In this document: piece after piece, positions 19,947-29,575 of the stretch
How positions within the stretch are numbered: the first letter of the stretch is position 1
Layout: every line of letters starts with the position of its first letter
Assembly: GCF_002077175.1 (NCBI RefSeq)
Contig: NZ_CP014943.1
Span: 1,612,001-1,676,000, forward strand
From: Colwellia sp. PAMC 21821
Lineage (GTDB): Bacteria; Pseudomonadota; Gammaproteobacteria; Enterobacterales; Alteromonadaceae
Length of the DNA: 64,000 nucleotides
Reading direction: 5' to 3'
The notes under the pieces: model-generated
What the model was told of the DNA's origin: nothing
Databases searched by the model: none
What the model saw: the letters and a program-made list of their open reading frames with translations, nothing else
Made by a program: the position numbers and the translations under genes

Positions 19947-20891
19947 CTATAAGCTATTTAATAACATCAACTCTTTTGGGTGCGGCTTCATATAATATGA
20001 CTCGGTAACGTAATCATGCGGGAAGCGTCGAAAATGGTGGCGTAATAATGTTATCGGTACAATCAATGGCAGTAAACCATTACGATATTGGTCAATAATA
20101 TCGACAAGCTCGGCTTTATCGTCAGCACTGATTGAATTTTTTAAATAACCTTGCAAATGTTGCAAGGTATTCACGTGTCCTTTGCGACTAGCTCTTAACT
20201 TTAATAGCGTCATCATTTTTGATAAATATTGTGGCAATACTTCGCTAGGCTCTTCACCGTGAGCTTGTGCTAACCAATGACCTAGTTCTTTTGCTATTGA
20301 TTGACTATGGCTCATAAAAATATATTTATGCTGGGCATGAAAACGGTTTAGCGTTTGTAATGAAAACCCTTCTGCTGCAAGCTTTTGCCAACGCGCATAA
20401 ATAAACACTCGCTGAATAAAGTTTTCACGCAAAATAGCATCACCTAATCGACCTTCTTCTTCGACCGGTAAATCAGGGAAGTTTTCCATCAACTTTTGTG
20501 CATAAATACCAACACCGATACGATCTGGCATATCACCTTTATAAAGTCTAACGCGCTCCATCCCGCAACTAGGAGAGTCTTTCTTTAAGATATAACCACT
20601 GAGGTTTTGTTGCCACGGCTTTTGCGCTTCAGCACAATCTTTAAGGCGGTCAGTGACATCTAAATCTGGATTTTTTGAACCAACACAGTGTACTTTTTCA
20701 TCCAGCAAGACCAATCGAATAGTTTCGCGAGGAATACCTAAGCCAATATCCACTTCTGGGCAAAAGGGAATAAAATCGAAATACTCACTTAAAGTATTAT
20801 TAATATATGAGTTGTTCTTGTGGCCGGAATCAAATCTCACTTTATGACCCAATAAACAGCTACTGATGCCAATTGATATTTTGTTATCCAT
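19947..20891 (-). CDS. DUF523-DUF1722 fusion protein (YbgA-like)
   Basis: A 314-residue protein in two parts. Residues 1-150 are DUF523: ISSCLLGHKVRFDSGHK, FIPFCPEVDIGLGIPRETIRLV and a conserved KKDSPSCGMERVR, with three Cys that may bind an Fe-S cluster. Residues 185-305 are DUF1722 as in E. coli YbgA (FHAQHKYIFMSHS...LGHWLAQAHG...HVNTLQHLQGYLK). In other gammaproteobacteria this protein often sits beside photolyase genes, but no photolyase gene is present here. Biochemical function is not established, though thiouracil desulfidase activity has been described for DUF523 relatives. Confidence 0.88.
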   Translation of the reverse strand: MDNKISIGISSCLLGHKVRFDSGHKNNSYINNTLSEYFDFIPFCPEVDIGLGIPRETIRLVLLDEKVHCVGSKNPDLDVTDRLKDCAEAQKPWQQNLSGYILKKDSPSCGMERVRLYKGDMPDRIGVGIYAQKLMENFPDLPVEEEGRLGDAILRENFIQRVFIYARWQKLAAEGFSLQTLNRFHAQHKYIFMSHSQSIAKELGHWLAQAHGEEPSEVLPQYLSKMMTLLKLRASRKGHVNTLQHLQGYLKNSISADDKAELVDIIDQYRNGLLPLIVPITLLRHHFRRFPHDYVTESYYMKPHPKELMLLNSL

Positions 20892-21044
20892 GCTTAATTT
20901 CCCTAATACTAAATTTTTATATTTTGTTTAGATTCAGTATAACTAAAAGCCTAATCAAGTTAATCATTTAAATAATGTTTTAGTTTTACCCTCCTGCTTT
21001 AACTTCAGCGTAGAAAAATATCCTCATACTGCACAGCCATGGGT

Positions 21045-21074
21045 GCCTCGAAAGACAGGATGTCTGAGAGAGGC
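21045..21074. repeat. nested hairpin, possible dispersed intergenic repeat
   Basis: Outer stem GCCTC/GAGGC encloses inner stem AGACA/TGTCT with a GGA loop. It lies just beyond the terminator of the amidohydrolase gene. Only this copy is in the window; similar GACAGGATGTC-type hairpins are, to my recollection, common between genes in Alteromonadales. Confidence 0.4.
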
Positions 21075-21082
21075 CTGAACAT

Positions 21083-21109
21083 AAAAAGCCCGGAAGTTCC
21101 GGGCTTTTT
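21083..21109 (-). terminator. rho-independent terminator of the amidohydrolase gene
   Basis: Stem AAAAGCCCGGAA/TTCCGGGCTTTT with a very small loop, flanked by A and T runs, 28 bases past the stop codon at 21137. It is symmetric and could act in both directions. Confidence 0.8.
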
Positions 21110-21136
21110 CTACAACGGCGGTTAGAACATTAAACG

Positions 21137-24100
21137 TTATTTTTCAAAATAAAATTTAGCACGCTTATTATCGTAGTTACCCACTTCATTCATCGTTTCA
21201 GCATTATACAAACGACCATTAACCATGGTGTAAATAACTTTATCAGATAAACGAATATCTTTACTCACGTCGCCATCAACCACTAATATATCTGCCAATT
21301 TACCAACTTTTATCGATCCTAACTGGCTGTCTAGACCTAAGGTGTGTGCTGGTGCCATGGTTGCCGTGCGAATGGCATTTAATGGTGTCATACCACCTTG
21401 TGCCATCATCCACATTTCCCAGTGCATCGCTAAACCTTCACGTTGGCCATGACCACCAGAATTCACCACCACACCTAAGTCTTGCAACTCTTTCGCTACT
21501 TTCGCAACATTAATGTGGTTGTAATGATGATGTGGTGCTTTGGTGCGTCGCATTGAGCGCGGATCTAAGAACTCGCTCGGTACATACTGACTCAAACGTG
21601 GATGTTTCCATACCTCTGTTGTGTCATACCAAAAATGCTCGCCTGAAATACCGCCATAGGCTACGCCCATCGTAGGCGTGTAGGCCATTTCAGATTGCGA
21701 CCATAATTGCTTAATATCGTCATAAATTTTCGCGGTCGAAATTGAGTGCTCTAACGTCGTATGACCATCAATAATCATAGATAAGTTGTGTTGTAGTAGC
21801 GAACCACCTTCTGGTACCACTAAAATTTGGGCTTCACGCGCTGCTTGGATCATTTGTTGACGTTGATTACGACGCGGTTGGTTATAGCTTTTAACACTAA
21901 AAACCCCTGCCTTTTTCAAACGTTCGATATGAAATTTAGCATCATCTAAACTATCAACATGCGAGGTATAACCAGCAATAGTCGCACCGTATAAAATACT
22001 GCCCGTAGAGAATAAACGTGGTCCAACAATATCACCGGCTTTTTGCATTTCGCTAGCAGCAAAGAATTCAGTGGTGTCGTTCGATGGGTCATGAACCGTT
22101 GTTACCCCTAAGGCTAAACCAGCGTAGTTTTTCCAGTTTTGTTGTGGAATAATTTCATCACTGCCTTGCGGACCATGGGCATGGGCATCAATCAAGCCAG
22201 GCATAATCGACTTACCGGTAACATCAATAATCTTGGCATTTGACGGAATACTCACTTGCCCTTTTTTACCGACGGCAATAATTTTATTACCTTCGACAAC
22301 CACAACACCATTTTCGATTATTTGCTCACCTTCCATAGTGATCACTTTACCACCAACAAAAGCGACACGACCTGAAGGCTTATCAGCTTTTGCTTTAAAA
22401 CCTAAATAGGTTTTAAGTGGCTCAGGTGTTGTTTCTGCTTTTTTCTGCTCTTCGTCACTATCAACATCGTTGCTTTCAAGGTCAGTTTTCGCAAGTGCTT
22501 TGGTGTCCGTTATATCAAATAAACCGCCAACACTTGCTTGGTATAAATCTGGCCCTAAGCTCCAGTAAAGCTCATTAGACTCACCATTCCAGTTAATACC
22601 TTCGCCAGCGCGTAATGATAATTTTTTCACTGGTAAGTTTTTTGCTTTCGGCCCAATATCAATCACTTGTCCACGCTCAACAAATGGCGTTACAAATACT
22701 TTAAAACGTTCAGCAAACGCTAAATATTTACCGTCAGGTGATACTTTAAATTCGGTAGCAAACTTACCTTGATAAAGCGTTTGCTCCTTCTCAGCATTTG
22801 ATGAATTATTTAAATTAATTTTCACCAGTTGTGGCTTTTCACCGTTACGTAAAACATAAATACGATCGTTTTTAGCGCCAAAATGTGGCAATAAGCCAGA
22901 CTCTGTTACCCGCTTAGGCGTTCCACCTTTAACACTAACGGTATAAACCCCTGAGTTTAATCCCCACGTTGGGTCGGTGATGTAACCGCCAGAAACTTTG
23001 CGAAATACCACGGTTTTTCCGTCTGGAGAAAAGCTAGGTTCTATGTATTTACCTGGTTCTTCGGTTAATAAACGGCTCTTACCACCTCGCGATGATACGG
23101 TGCGAATTTCACCGAGTTCTTTATCATTCCAAGTGCTATAAACTACCGTTCTGCCATCACGAGAGAAGCTAGGGTTCAATTCAAAATGGGACTTTTGCTT
23201 AGTTAAACGCTTCGCTTTACCTTTGACTTTGCCATCCGCAATACTACGGACATAAATATGGCCCATTGATTCGTAAACAACTTTACGACCATCCGGTGAT
23301 ATTTCAATATCACGGAGCATTTTCACGTCAAAGTTATCTTGATCAATATCTTGTTGAAAGCGCAACGCTGTTTGGATTTTTTTCTCAGTTTTTACATGAA
23401 ACGGGATAACCGTTGTCTTTTGGCTTTCAAGATCTAGTTTGTTGATTTGTCCGCCAGACCAAAACACCATACCAGCGCTATTTGGCAACCACGCCATATT
23501 AGGATACACACCGTGAATTGCCCATGTTTCCTGCATATCGCGGTCTAAGTTTTCAAAAATCAGGCTTTCTTTGCCACTTTTTAAATCGTAAAGGTAGAGA
23601 TTAGATTGGAAATCGTCACGGCTAATATAAGCTAAGTACTTACCGTCAGGTGATGGCACAGGTCGTATTGCGCCACCTTTGCCAGAAACAACGACTTTAA
23701 TTTCACCGGTTTCAAGTTCAAGGCGCTTAATTTTATAAATGCCTTTTTCTGAATCTTTACTGTAATGGAAGGTTTTTCCTGGAGTAGCATCTTGTGAGAA
23801 ATAAACGTATTTCCCGTCATGTGAAAATGCCGGTTCGCCTAAATCTTTCTGCTCATTCGGACGTTTAGTTAACATTACGCCATTACCACCGGTTTTGTGG
23901 TACATCCATACTTCGCCAGCTCCCAAAGAACGAGAACCGGTAAAATGTTTACGGCCGACAAGATAGTCTCCGTCTGGTGACCAAGCGGGGCTATTTAATA
24001 AACGAAAGGTTTCTGAGCTAACCGCTTTGCCAGCACTGCCATCTGCTTTCATAATCCATAAATTATCACCGCCATCTTCATCAGAGGTAAAAGCAATATG

Positions 24101-24442
24101 TTGACCGTCTGGGCTAAAGCGCGGTTGCATTTGCCAAGCAATATCTGTCATTAACGCTGTGGCTTCACCACCATCAACTGGCAAGGTATAAATGTCACCA
24201 AGTAGATCAAACACTAAAGTTTTACCATCTGGGCTTATATCAACATTCATCCAAGTGCCTTGGCGAACATCAATTTTTGCTGTGGTGAATTCACCTTGTG
24301 GGCTATTAACTGACCACTTTTCAGCTTTGGATTTTTCTGGTGTTTTCGCCGTATTTTCTTCAGCAAAAGCTTGATGACCGGCACCTGCGACTAATGCAAT
24401 GCTAAGTGCTAGTGAAGAGATCCGAGCGGTAAATCTAGACAT
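21137..24442 (-). CDS. exported amidohydrolase with N-terminal TolB-like propeller
   Basis: A 1101-residue protein with a Sec signal peptide (residues 1-27, AGAGHQAFA). Residues 45-650 hold repeated WD40-like/PD40 blades of the form SPDGK-x-(I/L/V)-x-F, as in TolB. Residues 690-1090 form an amidohydrolase domain with the metal motif PGLIDAHAHG, a later TTLEHSIS His and GKLADILVVDGD near the end. This is the architecture of large periplasmic proteins annotated as Xaa-Pro dipeptidase-like amidohydrolases in marine bacteria. It is likely a periplasmic peptidase or hydrolase, substrate uncertain. It is monocistronic. Confidence 0.85.
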   Translation of the reverse strand: MSRFTARISSLALSIALVAGAGHQAFAEENTAKTPEKSKAEKWSVNSPQGEFTTAKIDVRQGTWMNVDISPDGKTLVFDLLGDIYTLPVDGGEATALMTDIAWQMQPRFSPDGQHIAFTSDEDGGDNLWIMKADGSAGKAVSSETFRLLNSPAWSPDGDYLVGRKHFTGSRSLGAGEVWMYHKTGGNGVMLTKRPNEQKDLGEPAFSHDGKYVYFSQDATPGKTFHYSKDSEKGIYKIKRLELETGEIKVVVSGKGGAIRPVPSPDGKYLAYISRDDFQSNLYLYDLKSGKESLIFENLDRDMQETWAIHGVYPNMAWLPNSAGMVFWSGGQINKLDLESQKTTVIPFHVKTEKKIQTALRFQQDIDQDNFDVKMLRDIEISPDGRKVVYESMGHIYVRSIADGKVKGKAKRLTKQKSHFELNPSFSRDGRTVVYSTWNDKELGEIRTVSSRGGKSRLLTEEPGKYIEPSFSPDGKTVVFRKVSGGYITDPTWGLNSGVYTVSVKGGTPKRVTESGLLPHFGAKNDRIYVLRNGEKPQLVKINLNNSSNAEKEQTLYQGKFATEFKVSPDGKYLAFAERFKVFVTPFVERGQVIDIGPKAKNLPVKKLSLRAGEGINWNGESNELYWSLGPDLYQASVGGLFDITDTKALAKTDLESNDVDSDEEQKKAETTPEPLKTYLGFKAKADKPSGRVAFVGGKVITMEGEQIIENGVVVVEGNKIIAVGKKGQVSIPSNAKIIDVTGKSIMPGLIDAHAHGPQGSDEIIPQQNWKNYAGLALGVTTVHDPSNDTTEFFAASEMQKAGDIVGPRLFSTGSILYGATIAGYTSHVDSLDDAKFHIERLKKAGVFSVKSYNQPRRNQRQQMIQAAREAQILVVPEGGSLLQHNLSMIIDGHTTLEHSISTAKIYDDIKQLWSQSEMAYTPTMGVAYGGISGEHFWYDTTEVWKHPRLSQYVPSEFLDPRSMRRTKAPHHHYNHINVAKVAKELQDLGVVVNSGGHGQREGLAMHWEMWMMAQGGMTPLNAIRTATMAPAHTLGLDSQLGSIKVGKLADILVVDGDVSKDIRLSDKVIYTMVNGRLYNAETMNEVGNYDNKRAKFYFEK

Positions 24443-24524
24443 ATATTCAACCTAATCAGCTATGTAATTTATTTTTATAACCTTACTACAACACATCATT
24501 ATTGAAAACTTAAGTCGAATGCGA

Positions 24525-24541
24525 CAAATAGTCGCTATTTG
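24525..24541. repeat. short perfect inverted repeat in a promoter region
   Basis: CAAATAG-TCG-CTATTTG in the 284-base gap between the divergent amidohydrolase gene and the small gene at 24727. It could be an operator, but no regulator is known. Confidence 0.3.
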
Positions 24542-24726
24542 CCGTTCAATACCCGTTACATAACGCTAAAAGCATTGTTGTCATCAAGAAGATATTATGC
24601 AGAAAAAATAGACAATATTTTTATTTTTCAGTATGGTATGTAAGTACTATAACTGTTCTCGACTGACGACTATTCGCATTTCGAAATAGACCAGTTTTAA
24701 AACAATAAAAACAAGGACTGATTTTT

Positions 24727-25020
24727 ATGAAAAGACTAGAAGAAGCACAAGCAAGTTTAATAACCACATACTCGCTCTACAATGCCGCAAGTGAAAAAAA
24801 GTTGCCGGCAATTGATGCTAACGATACTGAAACCTTGAAGACTTTGTTAGAAGTTATTCAAAATCGTGAAGCCATTGCTTACGTTCAAAAAGTAAAGAAA
24901 AGCATTCCCACTGAAGTCACCGAACTTAAAAGATTACTCGCTGATGTTATGCTGTTACTTGATGGTGTCGATATTAAAATTCTTAAAGCAAAAAGCAAAG
25001 TTACGGCAAGCGCTGAATAA
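24727..25020 (+). CDS. small helical protein of unknown function
   Basis: A 97-residue protein predicted to be mostly alpha-helical, with high Leu, Lys and Glu content (ETLKTLLEVIQNREAIAYVQKVKK, ELKRLLADVMLLLDG). It has no signal peptide, Cys or membrane segment. ATG 24727 has a good AAGGACTG ribosome-binding sequence eight or so bases upstream, which supports a real gene. It is monocistronic. No family was recognised. Confidence 0.65.
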   Translation: MKRLEEAQASLITTYSLYNAASEKKLPAIDANDTETLKTLLEVIQNREAIAYVQKVKKSIPTEVTELKRLLADVMLLLDGVDIKILKAKSKVTASAE

Positions 25021-25226
25021 CGCGCTGTTAAATTAAGTACCTTACTTAAAGCTCGCTACTTTAGGGCTTAATTTAAAATATAAATTTATAGAAATATAAG
25101 TAATCAACTTGGTATAAAGTTATCTACACAGGCTTATTTATATCTGATGGATAGTAAATAAGCCTGCATTATCATATCAATAATAAATATAATCGCTCAA
25201 TACACCTTGCCTGAACAGAACAGGCT

Positions 25227-25889
25227 TTATTGCGTTTGTGTGGGTGATTGATAGCCCCAGCGTGGCATAATCGATTGTTCGATATTTAGATGATCGAGTA
25301 TTCGACCAACCATAAAATCAATCAGATCATTAATCGACTCAGGTTGATGATAAAAACCAGGAGATGCCGGCATAATGGTTACGCCCATTTGAGATAACGA
25401 CAACATATTTTGCAAATGTATCGTTGAAAAAGGTGTTTCGCGTGGCACTAAAATTAATTGCCCTCGTTCTTTAATGACCACATCCGCAGCGCGTTCAATC
25501 AGGTTGTCACTCATCCCTTGGCTAATGGCCGCAAGCGTGCCAGTAGAACACGGACAAACCACCATAGTTTTCGGTGCAGCAGAGCCAGAAGCTACCGGAG
25601 AAAACCACTGTTCTTTGCCAAAAACAATAATTTGCTCAGGCTTTGCATTAAATTTCTCAGTAAAAAATTGACTAGCAGCGTCGGGCGAACTCGGTAACTT
25701 TAAGCCAACTTCGGTATCAAAAACCACGCGAGCAGCGCTAGAGCATAATAAATATACTTGATAGTTTGCTGCGACTAAACATTCCAATAATCGCAGCGCA
25801 TAAGCTGAGCCAGAAGCACCTGTGATGGCCAAAGTTATTTTCTGCTCAAATTCGCCATTGTTATTAATTGTCATTGCTTTATTTTGCAC
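25227..25889 (-). CDS. ubiX: flavin prenyltransferase UbiX
   Basis: A 220-residue flavoprotein. The N-terminal [21 protein letters not shown] binds the FMN phosphate. [45 protein letters not shown] and [16 protein letters not shown] are UbiX signatures. It attaches dimethylallyl to FMN to make the prenylated cofactor for the UbiD decarboxylase in ubiquinone synthesis. GTG 25889, with AGGTG just upstream, or ATG 25874 is the start. It lies downstream of mpl on the same strand, a common pairing in related genera. Confidence 0.93.
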   Translation of the reverse strand: MQNKAMTINNNGEFEQKITLAITGASGSAYALRLLECLVAANYQVYLLCSSAARVVFDTEVGLKLPSSPDAASQFFTEKFNAKPEQIIVFGKEQWFSPVASGSAAPKTMVVCPCSTGTLAAISQGMSDNLIERAADVVIKERGQLILVPRETPFSTIHLQNMLSLSQMGVTIMPASPGFYHQPESINDLIDFMVGRILDHLNIEQSIMPRWGYQSPTQTQ

Positions 25890-25957
25890 ACATTCACCTA
25901 AATTGGGTAACGTAAATTAACGGTTACCCTGTCTATACTCATAACATTAATGAATTG

Positions 25958-26002
25958 TTCACTAATAAATTCTTTACAAATAAATTCTTCACTAATAAAT
26001 AG
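25958..26002. repeat. 15-base tandem repeat, three copies
   Basis: TTCACTAATAAATTC, TTTACAAATAAATTC and TTCACTAATAAATAG follow each other in the 126-base gap between mpl and ubiX. No known regulatory motif was recognised. Confidence 0.75.
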
Positions 26003-26015
26003 ATTGCACTGGCTA

Positions 26016-27383
26016 TTATAGCTTAGAAAGTGCCGATAACAGTTTTTCATGAATACCGCCAAAACCGCCGTTACTCATCACGACAAGCGTATCGCCTGCT
26101 TCGGATTTTGCCACAATATCGGCCACCATTTGGTCAATATTCTCACCGACAAAACAAGGTTGAGAACAGTCGGCAATTAACGCATCAACTGACCACTGCA
26201 CTTGCTCACCTTGATAAACAAATACCATATCAGCGTCAGTTAGCGATTTTGCTAGGGTGTCTTTATGTACACCTGACTTCATGGTATTCGATCTGGGCTC
26301 TAGTATCGCTATTACGCGTTTGTTGCCAACATTGGCCCGCACACCCGCTAATGTTTTAGCGATCGCGGTCGGATGATGAGCAAAATCGTCAAAGACTCTT
26401 ACTTGATTAACTTCACCTTTAAACTCAAATCGGCGCTTAGTATTTACAAAGCTTGCTAACGCTTCAATGGCTACCGCTGTTGGTACACCAGCATGACGCG
26501 CCGCCGCAATCGCCATTAAACCGTTATCAATATTAAAGTCGCCAATGAGCGCCCAATTTACTTGTCCTTGTTTTACACCTTCAAAACTGACGATAAACTC
26601 ACTGCCATCAGCAATACATTTTTCGGCATGCCAACCAGATAATTTATGCGTTTCGTCGACACTATATTCAGTCGGTGTCCAACAGCCCATCGCCAGTGTT
26701 TCAGTAATGGCTGATTCATTTTTTGGCGACAAAATAAGGCCATTGCTTGGCACCATACGAATTAGGTGATGAAATTGACGTTGAATGTCGCTGATATCAT
26801 CAAAAATATCCGCATGGTCAAATTCCATGTTATTGATCACTAAAGTATTAGGGCGATAATGGACAAACTTAGACCGTTTATCGAAAAAAGCCGTATCGTA
26901 TTCATCGGCTTCGATAACAAAAAATGGCGCATTACCTAAGCGCGCAGAACAATCAAAGTTTTGCGGTACGCCGCCAATCAAAAAACCCGGCTCCATGCCT
27001 GCATATTGCAATATCCAGGTCAGCATAGAACTGGTGGTGGTTTTTCCGTGTGTACCCGAAATAGCTAACACCCAGCGGTCTTTCAAAACATTGTCTAATA
27101 ACCACTCTGGACCTGACGTATAAGGAATTTTTCTATCAAGCACATATTCCACCATAGGGTTACCACGCGCCATGGCATTACCGACGATGACTAAATCAGG
27201 CTCGTCATCTAAATGTTCCACTAAATAACCTGACTTTAATTCGATACCCAATTGTTCGAGTTGAGTACTCATTGGTGGGTAAACATTAGCGTCACAGCCA
27301 GACACTCGAAAGCCCATTTGCTTGGCAATAGCGGCAATACCGCCCATAAAGGTGCCACAAATACCTAATATATGAAGATGCAT
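26016..27383 (-). CDS. mpl: UDP-N-acetylmuramate:tripeptide ligase (murein recycling)
   Basis: A 455-residue Mur ligase (E. coli Mpl 457). The N-terminal Rossmann part MHLHILGICGTFMGGIAAIAKQMG binds the UDP-sugar. The ATP loop is SGTHGKTTTSS and the central domain has VIEADEYDTAFFDKRSKF. The C-terminal domain includes FDDFAHHPTAIAKTL and LEPRSNTMKSG. It rejoins L-Ala-gamma-D-Glu-meso-diaminopimelate with UDP-MurNAc in the cytoplasm during peptidoglycan recycling. It is the first gene before ubiX and is divergent from the MOSC gene. Confidence 0.95.
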   Translation of the reverse strand: MHLHILGICGTFMGGIAAIAKQMGFRVSGCDANVYPPMSTQLEQLGIELKSGYLVEHLDDEPDLVIVGNAMARGNPMVEYVLDRKIPYTSGPEWLLDNVLKDRWVLAISGTHGKTTTSSMLTWILQYAGMEPGFLIGGVPQNFDCSARLGNAPFFVIEADEYDTAFFDKRSKFVHYRPNTLVINNMEFDHADIFDDISDIQRQFHHLIRMVPSNGLILSPKNESAITETLAMGCWTPTEYSVDETHKLSGWHAEKCIADGSEFIVSFEGVKQGQVNWALIGDFNIDNGLMAIAAARHAGVPTAVAIEALASFVNTKRRFEFKGEVNQVRVFDDFAHHPTAIAKTLAGVRANVGNKRVIAILEPRSNTMKSGVHKDTLAKSLTDADMVFVYQGEQVQWSVDALIADCSQPCFVGENIDQMVADIVAKSEAGDTLVVMSNGGFGGIHEKLLSALSKL

Positions 27384-27601
27384 AAAAGCTCATTTTGTTA
27401 GCTCTTACACCACATTTGCTAGTGCGAGCTTAGGTTTAAATCAGAATGGCCTCAATATACCTTAATCCACCAAAAATACATATTGCAAAATCAATGCATT
27501 TTGCCCACTATCAAGGTGATTAACACTAACGGAAATAATTACTGCCTCCTGAGGAGAATTAAGCCCATTAGTATTACCATTAGCAGTATTTGAGGGAGTT
27601 C

Positions 27602-28810
27602 ATGAGTCAGGCTATTCTGCAAAACATCCATATTTATCCAATTAAATCTAGCGCCAGCATCGAGCTTTCAAATAGCTGGGTTGAAGAGTTTGGCTTAGCC
27701 TTGGATCGTCGCTTTGTTGTTGCGAGCCCAAATGGTGAGTTTTTTACCGCTCGCACGCAGCCAACTTTGTGCTTAATTCAAGCGAGCCTAACGTCAACCG
27801 GACTGATGGTTACCGCGCCCAATATGCCGACATTGGTGATTGAGTACCATAGTCTTTGCCAAAGTTATGTCCCGGTTAATGTATGGCAAGACACAATTAA
27901 GGCACAGCAATGCCATGACAATATAAACCAGTGGTTCAGTGACTATCTTAACCAACCTTGCCAATTACTATTTTTCGGCGCAGACTCGCAGCGCTTTGTT
28001 AAAAACAAAAATAGCCAAGTGGGCTTTGCAGATGGCTACCCTTTATTGCTTATTTCACAAGCATCGCTTGATAGCTTAAATAGCCAATATAAACCTGATA
28101 CTGAAAGTATTGCCATGGCGCAGTTTCGGCCAAATATCGTCGTGAATAACTGTGATGCATTTGCAGAAGATACTTGGCAGCATGTTCGCATTGGTGAAGT
28201 AGAATTTGAAATAACAAAACCCTGCACGCGCTGCATTTTTACCACGATTAACCCTGAAACCGGCGAAAAACATCAGCAGCAAGAACCTTTAAAAACACTA
28301 AAAAACTATCGTCAGTTAGCGAATGGCGATATTTTATTTGGGCAAAATTTAGTGGCGCTTAATCAAGGTCAAATTAAACGTGGTGATAAAGTTGAAATAA
28401 TCAAACGCCAAGTCGCCCCAGTGTTTGCTGTAAGAAATAAGTCCAATATAAATATCACCAATAGTGACACGAAACCCCAGCTCAAAAAGGAGCCTGTCTT
28501 GAGCAAAAAGAAGAGTAAACCGTTAGTGACATTTAGTAGTCACAATAAAACTATTACCGGCAACAACATCCAAACTCTCCTTGAACAAGGTGAAGATGCA
28601 GGCTTAATACTGCCATACTCATGCCGCGCAGGCATGTGTGGTAGTTGTAAAGTAAAATTAGAACAAGGTGAGGTAGAGCAACTTTGTCAAGATGGTTTGT
28701 CCGACGAAGAGCAACAGCAAGGTTATATTTTAAGTTGCAGCTGCACACCAATTACCGATGTTGTGATCAGTCATCCACCACGACAACGTCGTCATATAAA
28801 TGACGACTAA
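27602..28810 (+). CDS. MOSC domain protein with C-terminal 2Fe-2S ferredoxin (YcbX-like)
   Basis: About 402 residues from ATG 27602, preceded by GAGGGAG at good spacing; an upstream TTG at 27590 is less likely. The N-terminal MOSC_N beta-barrel begins IHIYPIKS. The MOSC core holds the molybdenum-cofactor Cys in KPCTRCIFTTINPETG. A linker of about 50 Lys-rich residues leads to a plant-type ferredoxin with CRAGMCGSC and a later Cys in LSCSC. E. coli YcbX has the same order and reduces N-hydroxylated bases and related compounds. The gene precedes pxpA by only 14 bases, so it is likely in that operon. Confidence 0.88.
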   Translation: MSQAILQNIHIYPIKSSASIELSNSWVEEFGLALDRRFVVASPNGEFFTARTQPTLCLIQASLTSTGLMVTAPNMPTLVIEYHSLCQSYVPVNVWQDTIKAQQCHDNINQWFSDYLNQPCQLLFFGADSQRFVKNKNSQVGFADGYPLLLISQASLDSLNSQYKPDTESIAMAQFRPNIVVNNCDAFAEDTWQHVRIGEVEFEITKPCTRCIFTTINPETGEKHQQQEPLKTLKNYRQLANGDILFGQNLVALNQGQIKRGDKVEIIKRQVAPVFAVRNKSNINITNSDTKPQLKKEPVLSKKKSKPLVTFSSHNKTITGNNIQTLLEQGEDAGLILPYSCRAGMCGSCKVKLEQGEVEQLCQDGLSDEEQQQGYILSCSCTPITDVVISHPPRQRRHINDD

Positions 28811-28824
28811 ATAGAGCGCATACA

Positions 28825-29571
28825 ATGAAGTTGAATTGTGATTTAGGTGAGTTTAAAGAAAATAACGATGCCGATATTATGCCATTGATTGATATGGCCA
28901 ATATCGCCTGTGGATTTCATGGTTCTGATCCTTTAACGATTAAAAAAACCATTAAACTTGCCCAGCAACATCAAGTCATTATTGGTGCTCACCCTAGCTA
29001 TCCCGATGTAGAAAACTTTGGCCGTCAGTCAATGAATTTATCGCAGAATGAATTAATCGCTAATGTGCAATATCAAATTGGAGCCTTACAAGCACTTTGT
29101 TCAGTGGAAAATACCCAACTTGATTATGTTAAACCCCATGGGGCGTTATACAACGACATGATGAAAGACTTGAAGATATTTGAGCAACTTTGTCTGGCCA
29201 TAGCACAGCTAAATCAACACAACAGCAAGCCACTATCTTTAATGATACAAGCAGTAACCGACAGTGATAAATTTGATCAGATAGCAAAAAAACATCACAT
29301 TTCACTCTATTATGAAGCCTTTGCTGATCGCCAATATTTAGATAATGGTTTGTTAGTGCCTCGTAGTGAAATTGGCGCCGTATTAACCGATAACCAAACC
29401 GTGGTAAGTCGCTGCCAAGCCCTGCTTAATAAGCAACCTTTACTCAGCCAAAATCAACAACCTTTGCAGTTTCACATTGATGCCTTATGCGTGCATGGCG
29501 ACACCCGTAACGCTTTAGAAATGCTTAAAGCGTTACGAGCAAGCATTAATAATGCACAAGGTCAGCGTTAA
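28825..29571 (+). CDS. pxpA: 5-oxoprolinase subunit PxpA (LamB/YcsF family)
   Basis: A 248-residue protein opening with KLNCDLGE, then MANIACGFHGSDP and VIIGAHPSYPD, the defining stretches of the LamB/YcsF family, with KPHGALYN in the middle and DALCVHGDT near the end. Together with PxpB and PxpC it hydrolyses 5-oxo-L-proline to glutamate using ATP, clearing a by-product of glutamine and glutathione chemistry. It is cytoplasmic. It is the second gene of a MOSC-pxpA-pxpB-pxpC run. Confidence 0.93.
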   Translation: MKLNCDLGEFKENNDADIMPLIDMANIACGFHGSDPLTIKKTIKLAQQHQVIIGAHPSYPDVENFGRQSMNLSQNELIANVQYQIGALQALCSVENTQLDYVKPHGALYNDMMKDLKIFEQLCLAIAQLNQHNSKPLSLMIQAVTDSDKFDQIAKKHHISLYYEAFADRQYLDNGLLVPRSEIGAVLTDNQTVVSRCQALLNKQPLLSQNQQPLQFHIDALCVHGDTRNALEMLKALRASINNAQGQR

Positions 29572-29575
29572 TACG

